A stretch of 64,000 bases of DNA from Caulobacter sp. (lineage in GTDB: Bacteria; Pseudomonadota; Alphaproteobacteria; Caulobacterales; Caulobacteraceae), in assembly GCA_017744495.1 (NCBI GenBank), contig JAGIBE010000111.1, forward strand, positions 1 to 64,000, in the 5' to 3' direction. Under the pieces are notes generated by a model. The model was not told the origin of the DNA. It did not search any database and saw only the letters and a list, made by a program, of their open reading frames with translations. The position numbers were made by a program, and so were the translations under genes. This document shows, in pieces, positions 1 through 9,292 of this stretch; position 1 is the first letter of the stretch, and the number at the start of each line of letters is the position of its first letter.

Positions 1-107
1 CGGCTCAGGAGCGCGACCTGGCCGACAGCTTGACGAACCAGCCCGAAGGCGGCCTGAAGGACGCCCTGCTGAAGCTGGGACGCGGCGTGCTGCGCGATCC
101 GCGCTAG
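1..107 (+). CDS. C-terminal fragment of a probable DUF721 (DciA-like) protein
   Basis: An open frame runs from the left edge to the TAG at 105-107 and encodes about 34 residues ending in GRGVLRDPR. The start lies outside the window. The fragment is too short to identify by itself. I infer a DUF721/DciA-like protein because alphaproteobacterial genomes commonly order mutY, a DUF721 gene, dsbA-like gene(s) and smc, and the next three genes here are two dsbA-like genes and smc. DciA-like proteins are linked to replicative helicase loading, but nothing in this fragment proves that role. Confidence 0.4.
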   Translation, partial: AQERDLADSLTNQPEGGLKDALLKLGRGVLRDPR

Positions 108-122
108 AACCGCCTCTCTTTA

Positions 123-151
123 TTGACAACCGCGCGTTCGATAGGCTGATG
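123..151 (+). promoter_or_regulatory. possible promoter upstream of the dsbA pair
   Basis: A TTGACA hexamer lies at 123-128 in the 126-bp gap after the DUF721-like gene. It is followed by a weak -10-like stretch around 145-151 (GCTGAT). It would transcribe the lipoprotein DsbA gene that starts at 234. The -35 match is good and the -10 match is poor. Confidence 0.3.
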
Positions 152-233
152 CCACGCCTTATCCGCGCCCTTTTCACGCGACTAAAGAATCGCGCTTAAC
201 TTCACTGTTCACGCCTCTTCCAGGGAAGATCAC

Positions 234-869
234 ATGCGTCCGCTGACCCGCCGGCTCCTGACCGTCGCCGCCCTCTCCGCCACCTTGGGCATGACGCTCG
301 CCGGCTGCGACAAGAAGCAGGCGGCCTCCGCCGACGACATGACCCTGGGCAACGCCAACGCCAAGGTCACCGTCGTCGAGTACGCCTCGACGGCCTGCCC
401 GCACTGCGCCCGGTGGAACGCCGACGTCTTCCCCGCCTTCAAGACCAAGTACATCGACACCGGCCGCGTCCACTACGTGGCCCGCGAATCCCTGACCGGC
501 GACCCGCGCCTGGCCGCCGCCGGCTTCCTGATCGCCCGCTGCGCCGGCAAGGACAAATACTTCCAGGTCGTGGACGCTCTCTATCGCGCCCAGGAACGCA
601 TCTACCAAAGCGGCGACATCCGCGGCGAACTGCAGGGCGTGGCCCTGGCCGCCGGCCTGAACGAGGCCCAGTTCAACGCCTGCGTCAACGATGAGAAGGC
701 GCTGAAGGCCCTGAACGACCGCATCGAGCGCCAGGGCAAGGAAGACAAGATCACCGGCACCCCGACCTTCATCATCAACGGCAAGAAGGTCCATGGCGAT
801 GACGGCGGCGAGGCCTCGCTGGCCGAGTTGGACGCGGCCATCGCCCAAGCCGAAGCCGCCGCGAAATGA
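234..869 (+). CDS. DsbA-family thiol-disulfide oxidoreductase, lipoprotein
   Basis: A 211-aa thioredoxin-fold protein of the DsbA type. The N-terminus is a lipoprotein signal with lipobox LAGC (Cys25), so the mature protein should be lipid-anchored facing the periplasm. The redox motif CPHC sits at residues 55-58, and the cis-Pro loop GTPTFIING lies near residue 178, as expected for DsbA-like enzymes that oxidise or handle disulfides in exported proteins. Its stop overlaps the start of a second DsbA-like gene (ATGA at 866-869), so the two are translationally coupled. Family assignment is firm. Whether it acts as oxidase, isomerase or a BdbD/ScsC-like protein cannot be read from sequence. Confidence 0.9.
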   Translation: MRPLTRRLLTVAALSATLGMTLAGCDKKQAASADDMTLGNANAKVTVVEYASTACPHCARWNADVFPAFKTKYIDTGRVHYVARESLTGDPRLAAAGFLIARCAGKDKYFQVVDALYRAQERIYQSGDIRGELQGVALAAGLNEAQFNACVNDEKALKALNDRIERQGKEDKITGTPTFIINGKKVHGDDGGEASLAELDAAIAQAEAAAK

Positions 870-1543
870 CCCTGGACCGGCGCGCCCTGATCGGAACGGG
901 CCTGGCGGCGGGCGCGACCCTCGTCGTGGCGCCGACGATCGTGCGCGCCGCGCCCTTGCCGCCTGCCGAGGGCGACATGATCCTGGGTTCGCCCAAGGCT
1001 CCGGTGCAGGTGGTGGAATACGCCTCGCTGTCCTGCTCGCACTGCGCCCACTGGAACAACGAGGTGTTCCCGGCCTTCAAGACGCGGTTCATCGACACCG
1101 GCAAGGTCCGGTACGTGTTCCGCGAATACCTGACCCAGCCCTACGAGTTCGCCGCCGCCGGCTATCTTCTGGCCCGGCGGGTGGGTCCGGCTCGCTATTT
1201 CGAGGTCATCGACGCGATCTTCAAACAGCAGAGCGTCATCTTCGCCAGCCAGGATCTGTGGGGCGGCCTGCTGAAGATCGGCGAGAGCTTCGGCCTGACC
1301 GAGGCCCAGTTCACCGCCGCCCTGCAGGACAAGAAGGCCCTGGACCTCGTCAACGCTCGGGTCGAGAAGGCCAACGCGCGCGACCAGATCGAGGCCACCC
1401 CGACCTTCTTCGTCAACGGCGAGCGGATCGAGGGCGGCGAGCCGATCGAGGTCTTCGCCGCCGCCATCGCCAGGGCGACGCCCAAGGCGGGCGCCCCTAA
1501 GTCGGCTGCCCCTAAGTCGGCTGCGAAGCCGGCCAAGGGCTAG
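866..1543 (+). CDS. DsbA-family thiol-disulfide oxidoreductase, probable Tat substrate
   Basis: A 225-aa protein paralogous to the preceding gene. It begins with a twin-arginine-like leader (DRRALIG, Arg5-Arg6, then a hydrophobic stretch and a likely AxA site near VRAAP), so it may be exported folded by Tat. The redox motif is CSHC at residues 57-60, with a cis-Pro loop ATPTFFVNG. The C-terminus carries a low-complexity Lys/Ala/Pro tail with a duplicated [13 protein letters not shown] unit. The start overlaps the upstream stop by 4 bp. A pair of DsbA-like genes directly before smc fits common alphaproteobacterial gene order. Tat dependence is inferred only from the RR motif. Confidence 0.88.
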   Translation: MTLDRRALIGTGLAAGATLVVAPTIVRAAPLPPAEGDMILGSPKAPVQVVEYASLSCSHCAHWNNEVFPAFKTRFIDTGKVRYVFREYLTQPYEFAAAGYLLARRVGPARYFEVIDAIFKQQSVIFASQDLWGGLLKIGESFGLTEAQFTAALQDKKALDLVNARVEKANARDQIEATPTFFVNGERIEGGEPIEVFAAAIARATPKAGAPKSAAPKSAAKPAKG

Positions 1544-1557
1544 AAGGCGGGCGCGCC

Positions 1558-4500
1558 GTGCAATTCCAGCGCCTGCGCCTTTCGGGATTCAAATCCTTCG
1601 TCGAGCCGACCGAGTTCCGGATCGAGCCCGGCCTGACGGGCATCGTCGGGCCCAACGGCTGCGGCAAGTCCAACCTGCTGGAAGCGCTACGCTGGGTGAT
1701 GGGCGCCAATTCCGCCAAGGCCATGCGCGCGGGCGGCATGGACGACGTGATCTTCGCCGGCAGCGGCAATCGCCCCGCCCGCAACCACGCCGACGTCACC
1801 CTGACGATCGACAATACCGACCGCACCGCGCCCGCCCAGTTCAACGACGACCCGACCCTGGAGGTGGTGCGCCGCATCGACCGGGGCGAGGGCTCGACCT
1901 ACCGCATCAACGGCCGCGAGGTCCGGGCGCGGGACGTGCAGCTGCTGTTCGCCGACGCCTCGACCGGCGCCAACTCGCCGGCGCTGGTCCGCCAGGGCCA
2001 GATCAGCGAGCTGATCGGCGCCAAGCCGCAGAACCGCCGCCGCATCCTGGAAGAGGCGGCCGGGGTCTCGGGCCTGCACACTCGCCGCCACGAGGCCGAG
2101 CTGCGCCTGCGGGCCGCCGAGGCCAATCTCTCCCGTCTGGAGGACGTGGCCCGGGAACTCGAAACCGCCCTGGGCCGCCTTCGTCGCGAAGCCCGCCAGG
2201 CCGAGAAGTACAAGCGCCTGTCGGCCGAGATCCGCGCCGTGCAGGGGGCCGTGCTCTACGCCCGCTGGACCGAAGCGCGTGACATGCTGGAGCGCACCCA
2301 GTCCGAGGCGACCCAGGCCGCCCGCGCCGTCGAGGAGACCGCCCGCGCCGCCGCCACGGCCCAGACCGCGATCCTGGCGGCCGAAACCGCCATGCCGCCG
2401 CTGCGCGAGGAGGCCTCGATCGCCCAGGCCATTCTGGGCCAGTTGGCCATCCAGAAGGACCGGGCCGAGCGCGAGGCCGAGGCCGCCCAGGCCGAGTTCG
2501 AGCGGCTGTCGGCCGACCTGACCCGCATCGACGACGACCGGGCCCGCGAGGCGCAGGGGCTGCAGGACGCCGTCCAGGCCCTGGCTCGCGCCGACGCCGA
2601 ACTGGTCGAACTGCGCGCCCAGATCGCCGCAGCGCCTGCCCGGGGTCCGGAACTGGCCGCCGCCGCCAAGGCCGCCGAGGAGGCCCGCGCCAAGGCCGAC
2701 GCCGAGGTCGAGCAATTGGCCGCCCGCGCCGCCGCCGAGGAGGCCCGCGCTCGCGCCGCCGCCCAGCGTCTGGCCGAGGCCGAGGGCCGCCTGGCCCGCA
2801 CCGTCCGCGCCTTGGACCAGGCCAAGTCCGAGCGGGCGGCCGTCGGTCCCGTAGTCGATCCGGCCGCCGCCGAGGCCCGCCAGCGCTTCGCCAACGCCGA
2901 GGCCGGCCTGGCCGCCGCCCGCGCCGCCCTTGAGGAGGCGGAGAATGTCCGCGTCAAGGCCGCCCAGGCCGAGGCCCAGTCGCGAGACCTCGCCCGCAAG
3001 GTCGAGGACCAGCTGGGCCGCCTGCGCACCGAGGCCCGGGGCTTGGCCCAACTGACCGCCCCGCGCGCCAAGAGCGGCTTCTCGCCCGCCCTGGATGCGG
3101 TGACGCCGGAGAAGGGCTACGGCGCCGCGCTGGCCGCCGCCCTGGGTGACGACCTGGAAGCGGCCCTCGACGCCCGCGCGCCCTCGTATTGGGCCGGCGG
3201 CGAAGCCAAGTCCGTGTCCTGGCCGGAGGGCGCTCAGCCCCTGGCCCCGCTGATCAAGGCCCCGCCCGAGCTGGCCGCCCGTCTTTCGCACGTGGCCGTG
3301 GTCGAGCGGGCCGACGGCGACCGCATGGCCAAGAGCTTGCCGGTCGGCGCGCGCCTGGTGTCCAAGGAAGGCGACCTATGGCGCTGGGACGGCTTCGTGG
3401 CCCGCGCCGACGCCCCTAAGCCCGCCGCCGTGCGGTTGGAGCAGCGCACGCGCCTGGCCGAGGTCGAGGCCGAGATCGACCAGGTCGCCCCGCGCGCCGA
3501 GGCCGCGACCGCCGCCCTGAAGACCGCCGCCGACGCCCTGCGGGTCGCGGAGGAAACGCTGCGCGACAAGCGGCGGGGTCCGCCCGAGGCCGAGCGCCTG
3601 CTGACCGGAGCTCGCGAGCAGGTGGCCCGCTTCGAGCGCGAGGCCGCCCAGCGCGAGGCTCGCGCCCAGTCGCTGGACGACACCATCGCCCGTTTCGAGG
3701 CCGAGCGCGCCGAGGCCGAGACCGCCCTTGAGGCCGTCCGGGCCGAGAGCGCCGGGGCCGAGAGCGCCGAGGACCTAGCCCCGCGCCTGGCCGCGGCCCG
3801 CCAGGCCGCCACGGCCGCCCGCGAGGCCGCCGCCGCCGCCCGCTCGGCCCTGGACCAGGAGACCCGCGAGACCGCCGGTCGCCAGCGCCGCCTGGAGAGC
3901 CTGGAGCGCGACCACGCCGACTGGACCAAGCGCCGCGAGGCCTCGGCCAGGCGCGAGACCAGTCTGGACGCCGACCGGATCAAGGCCGCCGCCGCCCTGG
4001 AGGCCGCCCGCGAGGCGCCGACCGTGTTGGCCGAGAAGCTGGTGATCATCGTCGAGCAGTTCGCCGCCGCCGAGGACCGCCGGGCCAAGGCCTCGGACGC
4101 CCTGGAGGCCGCCGAGACCGCCCGCCTCAACGCCGACCGCGCCGCCCGCGCCGCTGAACAGGCCGCGTCGGAAGCCCGCGAGAAGCGCGCCGGCCTGGTC
4201 GCCACCCTGGACGCCGCCCGCGACCGCTTCGCCGAGGTGGCCACGGCCATCCGGGAGCAGGCCCGGATGGAGCCGGAGGAGCTGGGCCGCCACGTGGCCG
4301 GCGAGGCCGTGGCCGTGCCGAAGGACGCCGCCGGGGTCGAGGCGCACCTCTTCAACCTGGAGCGCGAGCGCGACGCCATCGGTCCGGTCAACCTGCGCGC
4401 CGAGGAGGAGGCCAACGAATACGCCGCCCGCCTGGAGACCATGCGCACCGAGCGGGCCGACCTGTCGGGCGCCGTCGGCAAGCTGCGGGCCGGCATCGAG

Positions 4501-5004
4501 GAGCTGAACGCCGAGGGCCGTGAACGTCTCTTGGCCGCGTTCGAGGTGATCAACGCCCACTTCCAGACGCTCTTCCAGGCCCTGTTCGGCGGCGGTCAGG
4601 CCGAGCTGCGGCTGATCGAGAGCGACGATCCGCTGGAGGCCGGCCTGGAGATCTTCGCCTGCCCGCCCGGCAAGCGCATGGCCAGCATGAGCCTGATGAG
4701 CGGCGGCGAGCAGGCCCTGACCGCCAGCGCCCTGATCTTCGGCGTCTTCCTGGCCAATCCCGCCCCGATCTGCGTGCTGGACGAAGTCGACGCGCCGCTG
4801 GATGACGCCAATGTCGACCGCTACTGCAACATGCTGGACGAGATGCGCCGGCGGACGCGGACGCGGTTCATCGCCATCACCCACAACCCGGTGACGATGA
4901 GCCGGATGGACAGGTTGTTCGGAGTGACCATGGCCGAGCGGGGGGTAAGCCAGCTGGTGAGCGTGGACCTGTCGACGGCGGAGCAGTTGGTGGCGGCGCA
5001 GTAG
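1558..5004 (+). CDS. smc: chromosome segregation ATPase SMC
   Basis: A 1148-aa SMC protein with GTG start at 1558, chosen because the protein then begins [14 protein letters not shown] as SMC proteins do. It has the N-terminal Walker A GPNGCGKS (residues 31-38), a long Ala/Glu/Arg-rich coiled coil, a hinge region at roughly 500-620, and a second coiled coil. The ABC signature MSGGEQ lies near residue 1048 and the Walker B core [11 protein letters not shown] around 1073-1083. SMC dimers with ScpA/ScpB compact and align replicated chromosomes. Neither scp gene is adjacent. Length is normal for the family. It lies 14 bp after the second dsbA-like gene and is followed by a palindromic element before the convergent transporter gene. 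Confidence 0.98.
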   Translation: MQFQRLRLSGFKSFVEPTEFRIEPGLTGIVGPNGCGKSNLLEALRWVMGANSAKAMRAGGMDDVIFAGSGNRPARNHADVTLTIDNTDRTAPAQFNDDPTLEVVRRIDRGEGSTYRINGREVRARDVQLLFADASTGANSPALVRQGQISELIGAKPQNRRRILEEAAGVSGLHTRRHEAELRLRAAEANLSRLEDVARELETALGRLRREARQAEKYKRLSAEIRAVQGAVLYARWTEARDMLERTQSEATQAARAVEETARAAATAQTAILAAETAMPPLREEASIAQAILGQLAIQKDRAEREAEAAQAEFERLSADLTRIDDDRAREAQGLQDAVQALARADAELVELRAQIAAAPARGPELAAAAKAAEEARAKADAEVEQLAARAAAEEARARAAAQRLAEAEGRLARTVRALDQAKSERAAVGPVVDPAAAEARQRFANAEAGLAAARAALEEAENVRVKAAQAEAQSRDLARKVEDQLGRLRTEARGLAQLTAPRAKSGFSPALDAVTPEKGYGAALAAALGDDLEAALDARAPSYWAGGEAKSVSWPEGAQPLAPLIKAPPELAARLSHVAVVERADGDRMAKSLPVGARLVSKEGDLWRWDGFVARADAPKPAAVRLEQRTRLAEVEAEIDQVAPRAEAATAALKTAADALRVAEETLRDKRRGPPEAERLLTGAREQVARFEREAAQREARAQSLDDTIARFEAERAEAETALEAVRAESAGAESAEDLAPRLAAARQAATAAREAAAAARSALDQETRETAGRQRRLESLERDHADWTKRREASARRETSLDADRIKAAAALEAAREAPTVLAEKLVIIVEQFAAAEDRRAKASDALEAAETARLNADRAARAAEQAASEAREKRAGLVATLDAARDRFAEVATAIREQARMEPEELGRHVAGEAVAVPKDAAGVEAHLFNLERERDAIGPVNLRAEEEANEYAARLETMRTERADLSGAVGKLRAGIEELNAEGRERLLAAFEVINAHFQTLFQALFGGGQAELRLIESDDPLEAGLEIFACPPGKRMASMSLMSGGEQALTASALIFGVFLANPAPICVLDEVDAPLDDANVDRYCNMLDEMRRRTRTRFIAITHNPVTMSRMDRLFGVTMAERGVSQLVSVDLSTAEQLVAAQ

Positions 5005-5017
5005 GTCGGCGGCTCAG

Positions 5018-5146
5018 CACTTGTCCCCTACGGATCGCTTCGCGATCGTCTTCCCCCATAGGGAAGAGCCGCGCTAGCCGGCGGCCAGCTCTAGGCTCCG
5101 CCCCCTCGCCGCGACAGACCGCGAAGCGGTCAGGTGGGGGCAAGTG
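5018..5146. repeat. family A-like inverted-repeat element (variant) in convergent gap
   Basis: The 142-bp gap between the converging stops of smc and the TauE gene is almost entirely an imperfect palindrome. The outer arms CACTTGTCCCC (5018-5028) and GGGGCAAGTG (5137-5146) pair. Inside each arm is a small hairpin: GATCGC-TTC-GCGATC near 5033-5047 and GACCGC-GAA-GCGGTC near 5117-5131. The layout (long outer stem plus two inner hairpins) matches the family A elements elsewhere in the window, though the sequence differs. It probably acts as a bidirectional terminator. Confidence 0.7.
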
Positions 5147-5941
5147 TCAGCCCCCGAACATTCCGACGACCGCATGCCTCAACGGATTCCCCGGATCGCT
5201 CAGCAGCTTCACCGCCATGGCGCACGACATCACCACCAAGAGCGGCCGGATCAGCCGGGCCCCGAACCGCATCGCCAGGCGCGAGCCCACCTGCGCCCCG
5301 ATGAAAGCCCCGGCCGCCATGGTCAGCCCCACCGGCCAGACCACCGCGCCCTTCAGAATGAACAGCGCGAGACTCCCCAGGTTCGACGCCGCGTTGGCCA
5401 GCTTGGTATGGGCCGTGGCCTTCAGCGCGCCGTAGCCCAGCAGGGTGACGATGGCCACCATGTAGAAGGCCCCCGCCCCGGGGCCGAAGATCCCGTCATA
5501 GAAGCCGATCAGCGGCGCGACGCAGAAGGCGAAGACCGGCACGGTCAGGCGCGGATGCACGTCCTCGCCCTTAAGCCCCTTCGAGAAGCCGAAATAGAGG
5601 GCGATGACGATCAGCAGGATCGGGACCAGGGCGGCCAGGACGCGCGGCGACAGAAGGCTGGCGCACAGGGCGCCGCACAGGCCGGCGACCGCGGCCGCCC
5701 CGGCGACCGGCAGGGCCGTCTTCCAGTCGATCAGGCCGCGACGGGCGAAGGCCGTGGTGGAGGAGATGGCGCTGACCGCGCCCTGCAGCTTGTTGGTGCC
5801 CAGGGCCGCGACGGGGTTCATGCCGGTCAGCAGCAGGGCCGGCACGGTCAGCAGGCCGCCCCCGCCGGCGATGGCGTCGAACGCCCCGGCGATCGCGGCC
5901 ACGGCGAACATGGTGGCCAGCAGGGCTAGATCGACGTGCAT
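5147..5941 (-). CDS. TauE/SafE (UPF0721/YfcA-like) membrane transporter
   Basis: A 264-aa polytopic membrane protein with about eight hydrophobic segments. It shows the N-terminal AGAFDAIAGGGGLLTVPALL and the mid-protein FYDGIFGPGAGAF repeat typical of the TauE/SafE sulfite/organosulfur exporter family (YfcA branch). I use the ATG at 5941 (MHVDLALL) rather than an upstream in-frame start, because family members begin just before the first membrane helix. The substrate is unknown; the family handles sulfite, sulfoacetate and related anions. It converges on smc, and its stop abuts the palindromic element. Confidence 0.88.
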   Translation of the reverse strand: MHVDLALLATMFAVAAIAGAFDAIAGGGGLLTVPALLLTGMNPVAALGTNKLQGAVSAISSTTAFARRGLIDWKTALPVAGAAAVAGLCGALCASLLSPRVLAALVPILLIVIALYFGFSKGLKGEDVHPRLTVPVFAFCVAPLIGFYDGIFGPGAGAFYMVAIVTLLGYGALKATAHTKLANAASNLGSLALFILKGAVVWPVGLTMAAGAFIGAQVGSRLAMRFGARLIRPLLVVMSCAMAVKLLSDPGNPLRHAVVGMFGG

Positions 5942-6014
5942 AGACTCAAGCCTCGCGTGGTCAGCCCTAAAGCAGGGCCGGGACCACGCGTAGAGCAAGC
6001 GTTAGTTCAGTGGA

Positions 6015-6344
6015 TTACTTCTGGCGCGCCTTGCGGGCGGCGTATTTGGCGTCGCGAGCGGCCTTCTGCTCGGCGGCGGTCAGGGCCTTGCGCTCCTTGC
6101 GCTGGGCGCGCTTCTCGGCGAGGGCCTCTTCTTCCTTGGCCAGGGCGGCCTGGCGGACGGCTTCCTTGGCCGCGGCGCGCTCGGCGCGGACGCGCTCCAG
6201 TTCGGCGTCGCGCTCGGCGTGGCGCTGCTCGAAGTTGGGATCCTGAACGGTGGGCTTCACCTTCATCTTGGCCAGCAAGGCCTTCTTGGCTTCGGCGGCG
6301 GCGGAGATGCGATCGGCGAAGCCGGTGTTCTTCAGATGCGACAT
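6015..6344 (-). CDS. small basic coiled-coil protein, DUF6481-like
   Basis: A 109-aa, highly charged, Ala/Lys/Arg/Glu-rich, predicted all-helical protein. The N-terminus (MSHLKNTGFADRISAAAEAK) followed by KKALLAKMKVKPTVQDPNF resembles the DUF6481 family of small alphaproteobacterial proteins. It has no signal peptide or membrane segment. Family function is unknown; the basic, disordered/helical composition suggests nucleic-acid or ribosome contact, but this is inference. It is a separate unit, 73 bp upstream of the TauE gene on the same strand. Confidence 0.75.
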   Translation of the reverse strand: MSHLKNTGFADRISAAAEAKKALLAKMKVKPTVQDPNFEQRHAERDAELERVRAERAAAKEAVRQAALAKEEEALAEKRAQRKERKALTAAEQKAARDAKYAARKARQK

Positions 6345-6458
6345 GAATCTTCTGGTTGGTGGAAAGTGCGCTCCTAAGACCCCAAAACGCCCCGAAAAGC
6401 AATCGGTGATCCCCGACGCAAAAGGACACAGGTCTCCTCGCGCCGGGGTTTCGAGCCG

Positions 6459-8429
6459 TTATTTCTCGATCCGGTAGACCGCATAGCTGTGCGGGGCGAC
6501 CCGGGCGGCGAACTCGGTGCGGGCCGGGGCGCCCTGGCGGCGCCAGGCGTCGGCCTTGCCGTCGGCCGGCTTGGCCTCGACCACCTGGCCGGTGGAGAGG
6601 TTGCGCAGCTTCACCCCCGACCCCAGCAGCGACAGGTTCACGTCCGTGTCGTCGTCGCGGAACGACTGCACCACGAAGGTCCCGTTGTCGTAGGCGAACA
6701 GGCTGACCCGGTCGGGCGCATCCAGTCGCACCGGGAAGTCGCGCTGCAGGTAGCGCTTGATCTCGGTCGTGACGCCCTGGGGCAGGTTGTAGAGGTCGCC
6801 GGGGTTCTCCGGCATGGTGATCACATAGAGGATCCCGCCGCCGTAGCGGTTCATCAGCAGGATGGGGAAGCCCTTGGCGTTGGCCACGCCCCGGATGATG
6901 CCCCAGCTGTCGTTGGTGTAGAAAGTCAGCTCCGGGAACAGCACCGCCGGGGTCTCGCGCTTGGGATCGTTCAGGCTCTCGCCGTTGCCCGCGCCGTAGC
7001 CGTTCAGGAAGTCGTGCAGGGCCACCTTGCGGCCGGTGTCGCGCACCTCGAGGATGTCCTCGATCCCCTTGCCCTGCAGCGCCGACAGCAGGCCCGAGGT
7101 GATGAACACCGTCTTGCCGGCCGTCAGGTTGCCCTTGATCTCCTCGACGATCCTGGGGTCCTTGGCCGCGGCTTCCGTCAGCAGGGCCACGTCCGCGCCC
7201 TTGGGGAAGTTGGGCGACAGCTCGATGGGAATGCCGACATTGCCCAGATAGTTGTGCAGGAAGTCCTCGCCCGACGACTGGTAGGGCTTATAGCTGGCGA
7301 TCCCGATCGGCTTGCCGAGGTAGCCCAGGTCCTTGTCGATCTTCTCCAGCGACCAGCCGGCCGCGCGGCCCCAGCCGGGACCCGGGTCGTCGGCCTTGCC
7401 GGAGCTCCTGTAGCTGGCGGCCATGGCCTTCCAGTCGAAGCTGGTGGCCTTGTCCTTCCACGGCCGCGCGCCCGGCTCGACCGCCTTGGGCTCGTTCATC
7501 GGCCGCCAGTTGAACAGGGTGATCTCCGGCGCCTTGGCCAACAGGGTGTCCCACAGCTGCTCGGCGTAGCGGTCGACATAGAGGGTGGAGAAGGTGTCGA
7601 CCCAGCCGCCGCCGTTGCCCGGCCCGCCGTTCGATCCCGTGGGCCGGATGTTGTCGTAGTAGCGGATGATCGAATAGCTCTCGTACTGCTGCAGCAGCTG
7701 GTCAGTGATCACCGGATCGCGGGTCTCGGTGCCGGTGTAGATGCCGTCGAACATCTGCGACTGCTTTTCCAGGTCGTAGCCCAGGCCTTGGAAGTGCTCG
7801 TACCAGTTGGGGTACTTGATGATCATCCGGACCTTGGGATTGACCTGCTTGGCCGGGCCCAAGACCAGGTCCTGGCTGACCTTGCGCATGGTCTCCAGGC
7901 GATACTGGGTCCAGGAGCGGTCGCCCTTGGCGGCGATGTCGGCGGGGCTCTTGGACGTGTAGAAGAAGAAGTCGTCGAGGATCACCTCGTCGAAATGCTT
8001 GGCGGCCAGGCGCACGGCCTTCTCGCACTCGGCCCGGTGGGCCGGATTCTCGTAGTCGAAGGTGCCGAACTGGCCGCCCTCGCCGCCGGTCGCCAGGGTG
8101 ATCCCGCCGGCCACCTGCACGCCGCGCGCCTCGAACCAGCCCTTGACCCGCTCGATCTGCTCGTCGGTGGCGAAGTTGCTGCCGCGATAGACCTCCAGAT
8201 AGACCTTGTCGAAGCGTAGCTGGCGGCTGGACCGCTCGAACTGGGCGTCGAACACGGCCTTGTCCGACAGGGCCTTGGCGTCGTTGACGGCGATGTAGAT
8301 GGCCGCGCGGAAGTTCTTGTAGGCGGGCGCCGGCTGGGGCTTGACGGGCGCGGCTTCGGCGAAGGCGGCGGGCGCGAGCAAGGCGCACAGCGCAGCGGCG
8401 CCGAACAGACTGCGGGTGACGTGGATCAT
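6459..8429 (-). CDS. secreted glycosidase-like protein of unknown substrate
   Basis: A 656-aa exported protein. The start at 8429 (MIHVTRSLFG) is chosen because it opens a clean Sec signal peptide cleaved after AFA (residue 24); longer in-frame extensions read through a palindromic repeat and are rejected. The mature N-terminal half has a TIM-barrel feel, with FDEVILDDFFFY, IIKYPNWYEHFQ, FDGIYTGTETRD and FNWRPMNEP blocks, including acidic residues at strand ends as in retaining glycoside hydrolases. The C-terminal half looks like a glutamine-amidotransferase/beta-sandwich tail. I do not recognise a named family. Periplasmic or extracellular polysaccharide processing is a guess. No polysaccharide genes are nearby. 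Confidence 0.6.
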   Translation of the reverse strand: MIHVTRSLFGAAALCALLAPAAFAEAAPVKPQPAPAYKNFRAAIYIAVNDAKALSDKAVFDAQFERSSRQLRFDKVYLEVYRGSNFATDEQIERVKGWFEARGVQVAGGITLATGGEGGQFGTFDYENPAHRAECEKAVRLAAKHFDEVILDDFFFYTSKSPADIAAKGDRSWTQYRLETMRKVSQDLVLGPAKQVNPKVRMIIKYPNWYEHFQGLGYDLEKQSQMFDGIYTGTETRDPVITDQLLQQYESYSIIRYYDNIRPTGSNGGPGNGGGWVDTFSTLYVDRYAEQLWDTLLAKAPEITLFNWRPMNEPKAVEPGARPWKDKATSFDWKAMAASYRSSGKADDPGPGWGRAAGWSLEKIDKDLGYLGKPIGIASYKPYQSSGEDFLHNYLGNVGIPIELSPNFPKGADVALLTEAAAKDPRIVEEIKGNLTAGKTVFITSGLLSALQGKGIEDILEVRDTGRKVALHDFLNGYGAGNGESLNDPKRETPAVLFPELTFYTNDSWGIIRGVANAKGFPILLMNRYGGGILYVITMPENPGDLYNLPQGVTTEIKRYLQRDFPVRLDAPDRVSLFAYDNGTFVVQSFRDDDTDVNLSLLGSGVKLRNLSTGQVVEAKPADGKADAWRRQGAPARTEFAARVAPHSYAVYRIEK

Positions 8430-8534
8430 GACTGGTTTCTTCCCTCGATAGGCCCGCCGACGCGTCGAGGCGACCGGTCCTGGTTGCGGTACCATAGGGT
8501 TGGTATGACAAATGAAGCGAGGGGAATCTTCTGT

Positions 8535-8669
8535 CCCTCCCCCTGTGGGGGAGGTGATCGCGCGGCGATCGGTGGGGGGCGTTAAGGATCGATCGATCCG
8601 AGTTGTGGCCGCCTGCCGATCACTCCCCCCTCCGTCGGCTTCGCCGACACCTCCCCCACAGGGGGAGGA
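8535..8669. repeat. family A inverted-repeat element
   Basis: Outer arms CTCCCCCTGTGGGGGAGG (near 8537) and CACCTCCCCCACAGGGGG (near 8648) are inverted copies, each itself a hairpin. An inner GTCGGC-TTC-GCCGAC hairpin precedes the right arm. This copy lies in the 466-bp gap between divergent genes (secreted protein and atpI), not at a 3' end. The rest of the gap holds the likely atp promoter near 8793-8819 and nothing else I can name. Confidence 0.85.
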
Positions 8670-8792
8670 CCTCGGCTCCCCCAACGGAACCCGGCTTCCC
8701 CGATCACGTAAGGGCGCGCCGATTCCAGGTCGCGCTTCGAAAAACCCCAAAATCCCTTATAAAACCGCCACTTGAGAGTATACCGCCCAGCC

Positions 8793-8819
8793 TTGACGCA
8801 CCGCAGCGCGCCCTATAGG
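8793..8819 (+). promoter_or_regulatory. probable housekeeping promoter of the atp F0 operon
   Basis: TTGACG at 8793-8798 and TATAGG at 8814-8819 are separated by 15 bp. This resembles the Caulobacter housekeeping consensus (TTGACGS, short spacer, then a GCTANAWC-type -10). It lies 77 bp upstream of the atpI start and is the best promoter candidate in this gap. Confidence 0.5.
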
Positions 8820-8895
8820 TTCCGCCGCGATCAAGCCGGCCGGAAATCCGCCTCTATTGGGGCGGCCGCGGGCGTTTTCGGACCTGACCGCACCC

Positions 8896-9288
8896 ATGCC
8901 CAAGGCCGACGAACCGAACGACAAGGCTCCGCAGAGCCTCGACGCTCGGATCGCCGCCTTCGAGGCGCGGAAAGCGGCGGAGCAGCCGGGACGCGCCGAG
9001 CACGAGAAATCGTCCCAGGACGGCTATCGTCTTCTGGCGGATCTGATCGGGGGCGTTCTGGTGGGGCTCGGCTTCGGCTGGCTGCTCGACCGTTACGCCG
9101 GCACGGGGCCTTGGGGCATGGTCGGCGGTCTGCTGATCGGCATGGGGTCCTCGATCTACATCGTCGTCCGCAAGGCGACAAAACTGAGCGCGCAGGCGTC
9201 GTCCCAGGTCCCGGGCAAGGCCCCGGGGGCTTCGGGCGACGAGAACACGGGAGGCGGGTCCACCGCCCCCAAGCAGAAGAGAGACTAG
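8896..9288 (+). CDS. atpI: AtpI-like ATP synthase assembly protein
   Basis: A 130-aa protein with a charged, coiled-coil-like N-terminus (SLDARIAAFEARKAAEQ) followed by two membrane helices (LIGGVLVGLGFGWLLDRYAG and WGMVGGLLIGMGSSIYIVV). This is the AtpI pattern found at the head of F0 operons, where it helps assemble the c-ring. The ATG at 8896 is preferred over an upstream TTG at 8857. It is the first gene of atpI-atpB-atpE-b'-b, with 4 bp to atpB. The F1 genes are not in the window, as is usual in alphaproteobacteria, where F0 and F1 are separate operons. Confidence 0.9.
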   Translation: MPKADEPNDKAPQSLDARIAAFEARKAAEQPGRAEHEKSSQDGYRLLADLIGGVLVGLGFGWLLDRYAGTGPWGMVGGLLIGMGSSIYIVVRKATKLSAQASSQVPGKAPGASGDENTGGGSTAPKQKRD

Positions 9289-9292
9289 GGCC

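Noticed and set aside
1687..3291. Minus-strand open frame of 534 codons inside smc
   Set aside because: It is a Gly/Leu/Gln-rich antisense shadow of the SMC coiled coil.
8430..8750. N-terminal extension of the secreted glycosidase-like protein
   Set aside because: The extension reads through a family A repeat and would bury the signal peptide; the start at 8429 is far better.
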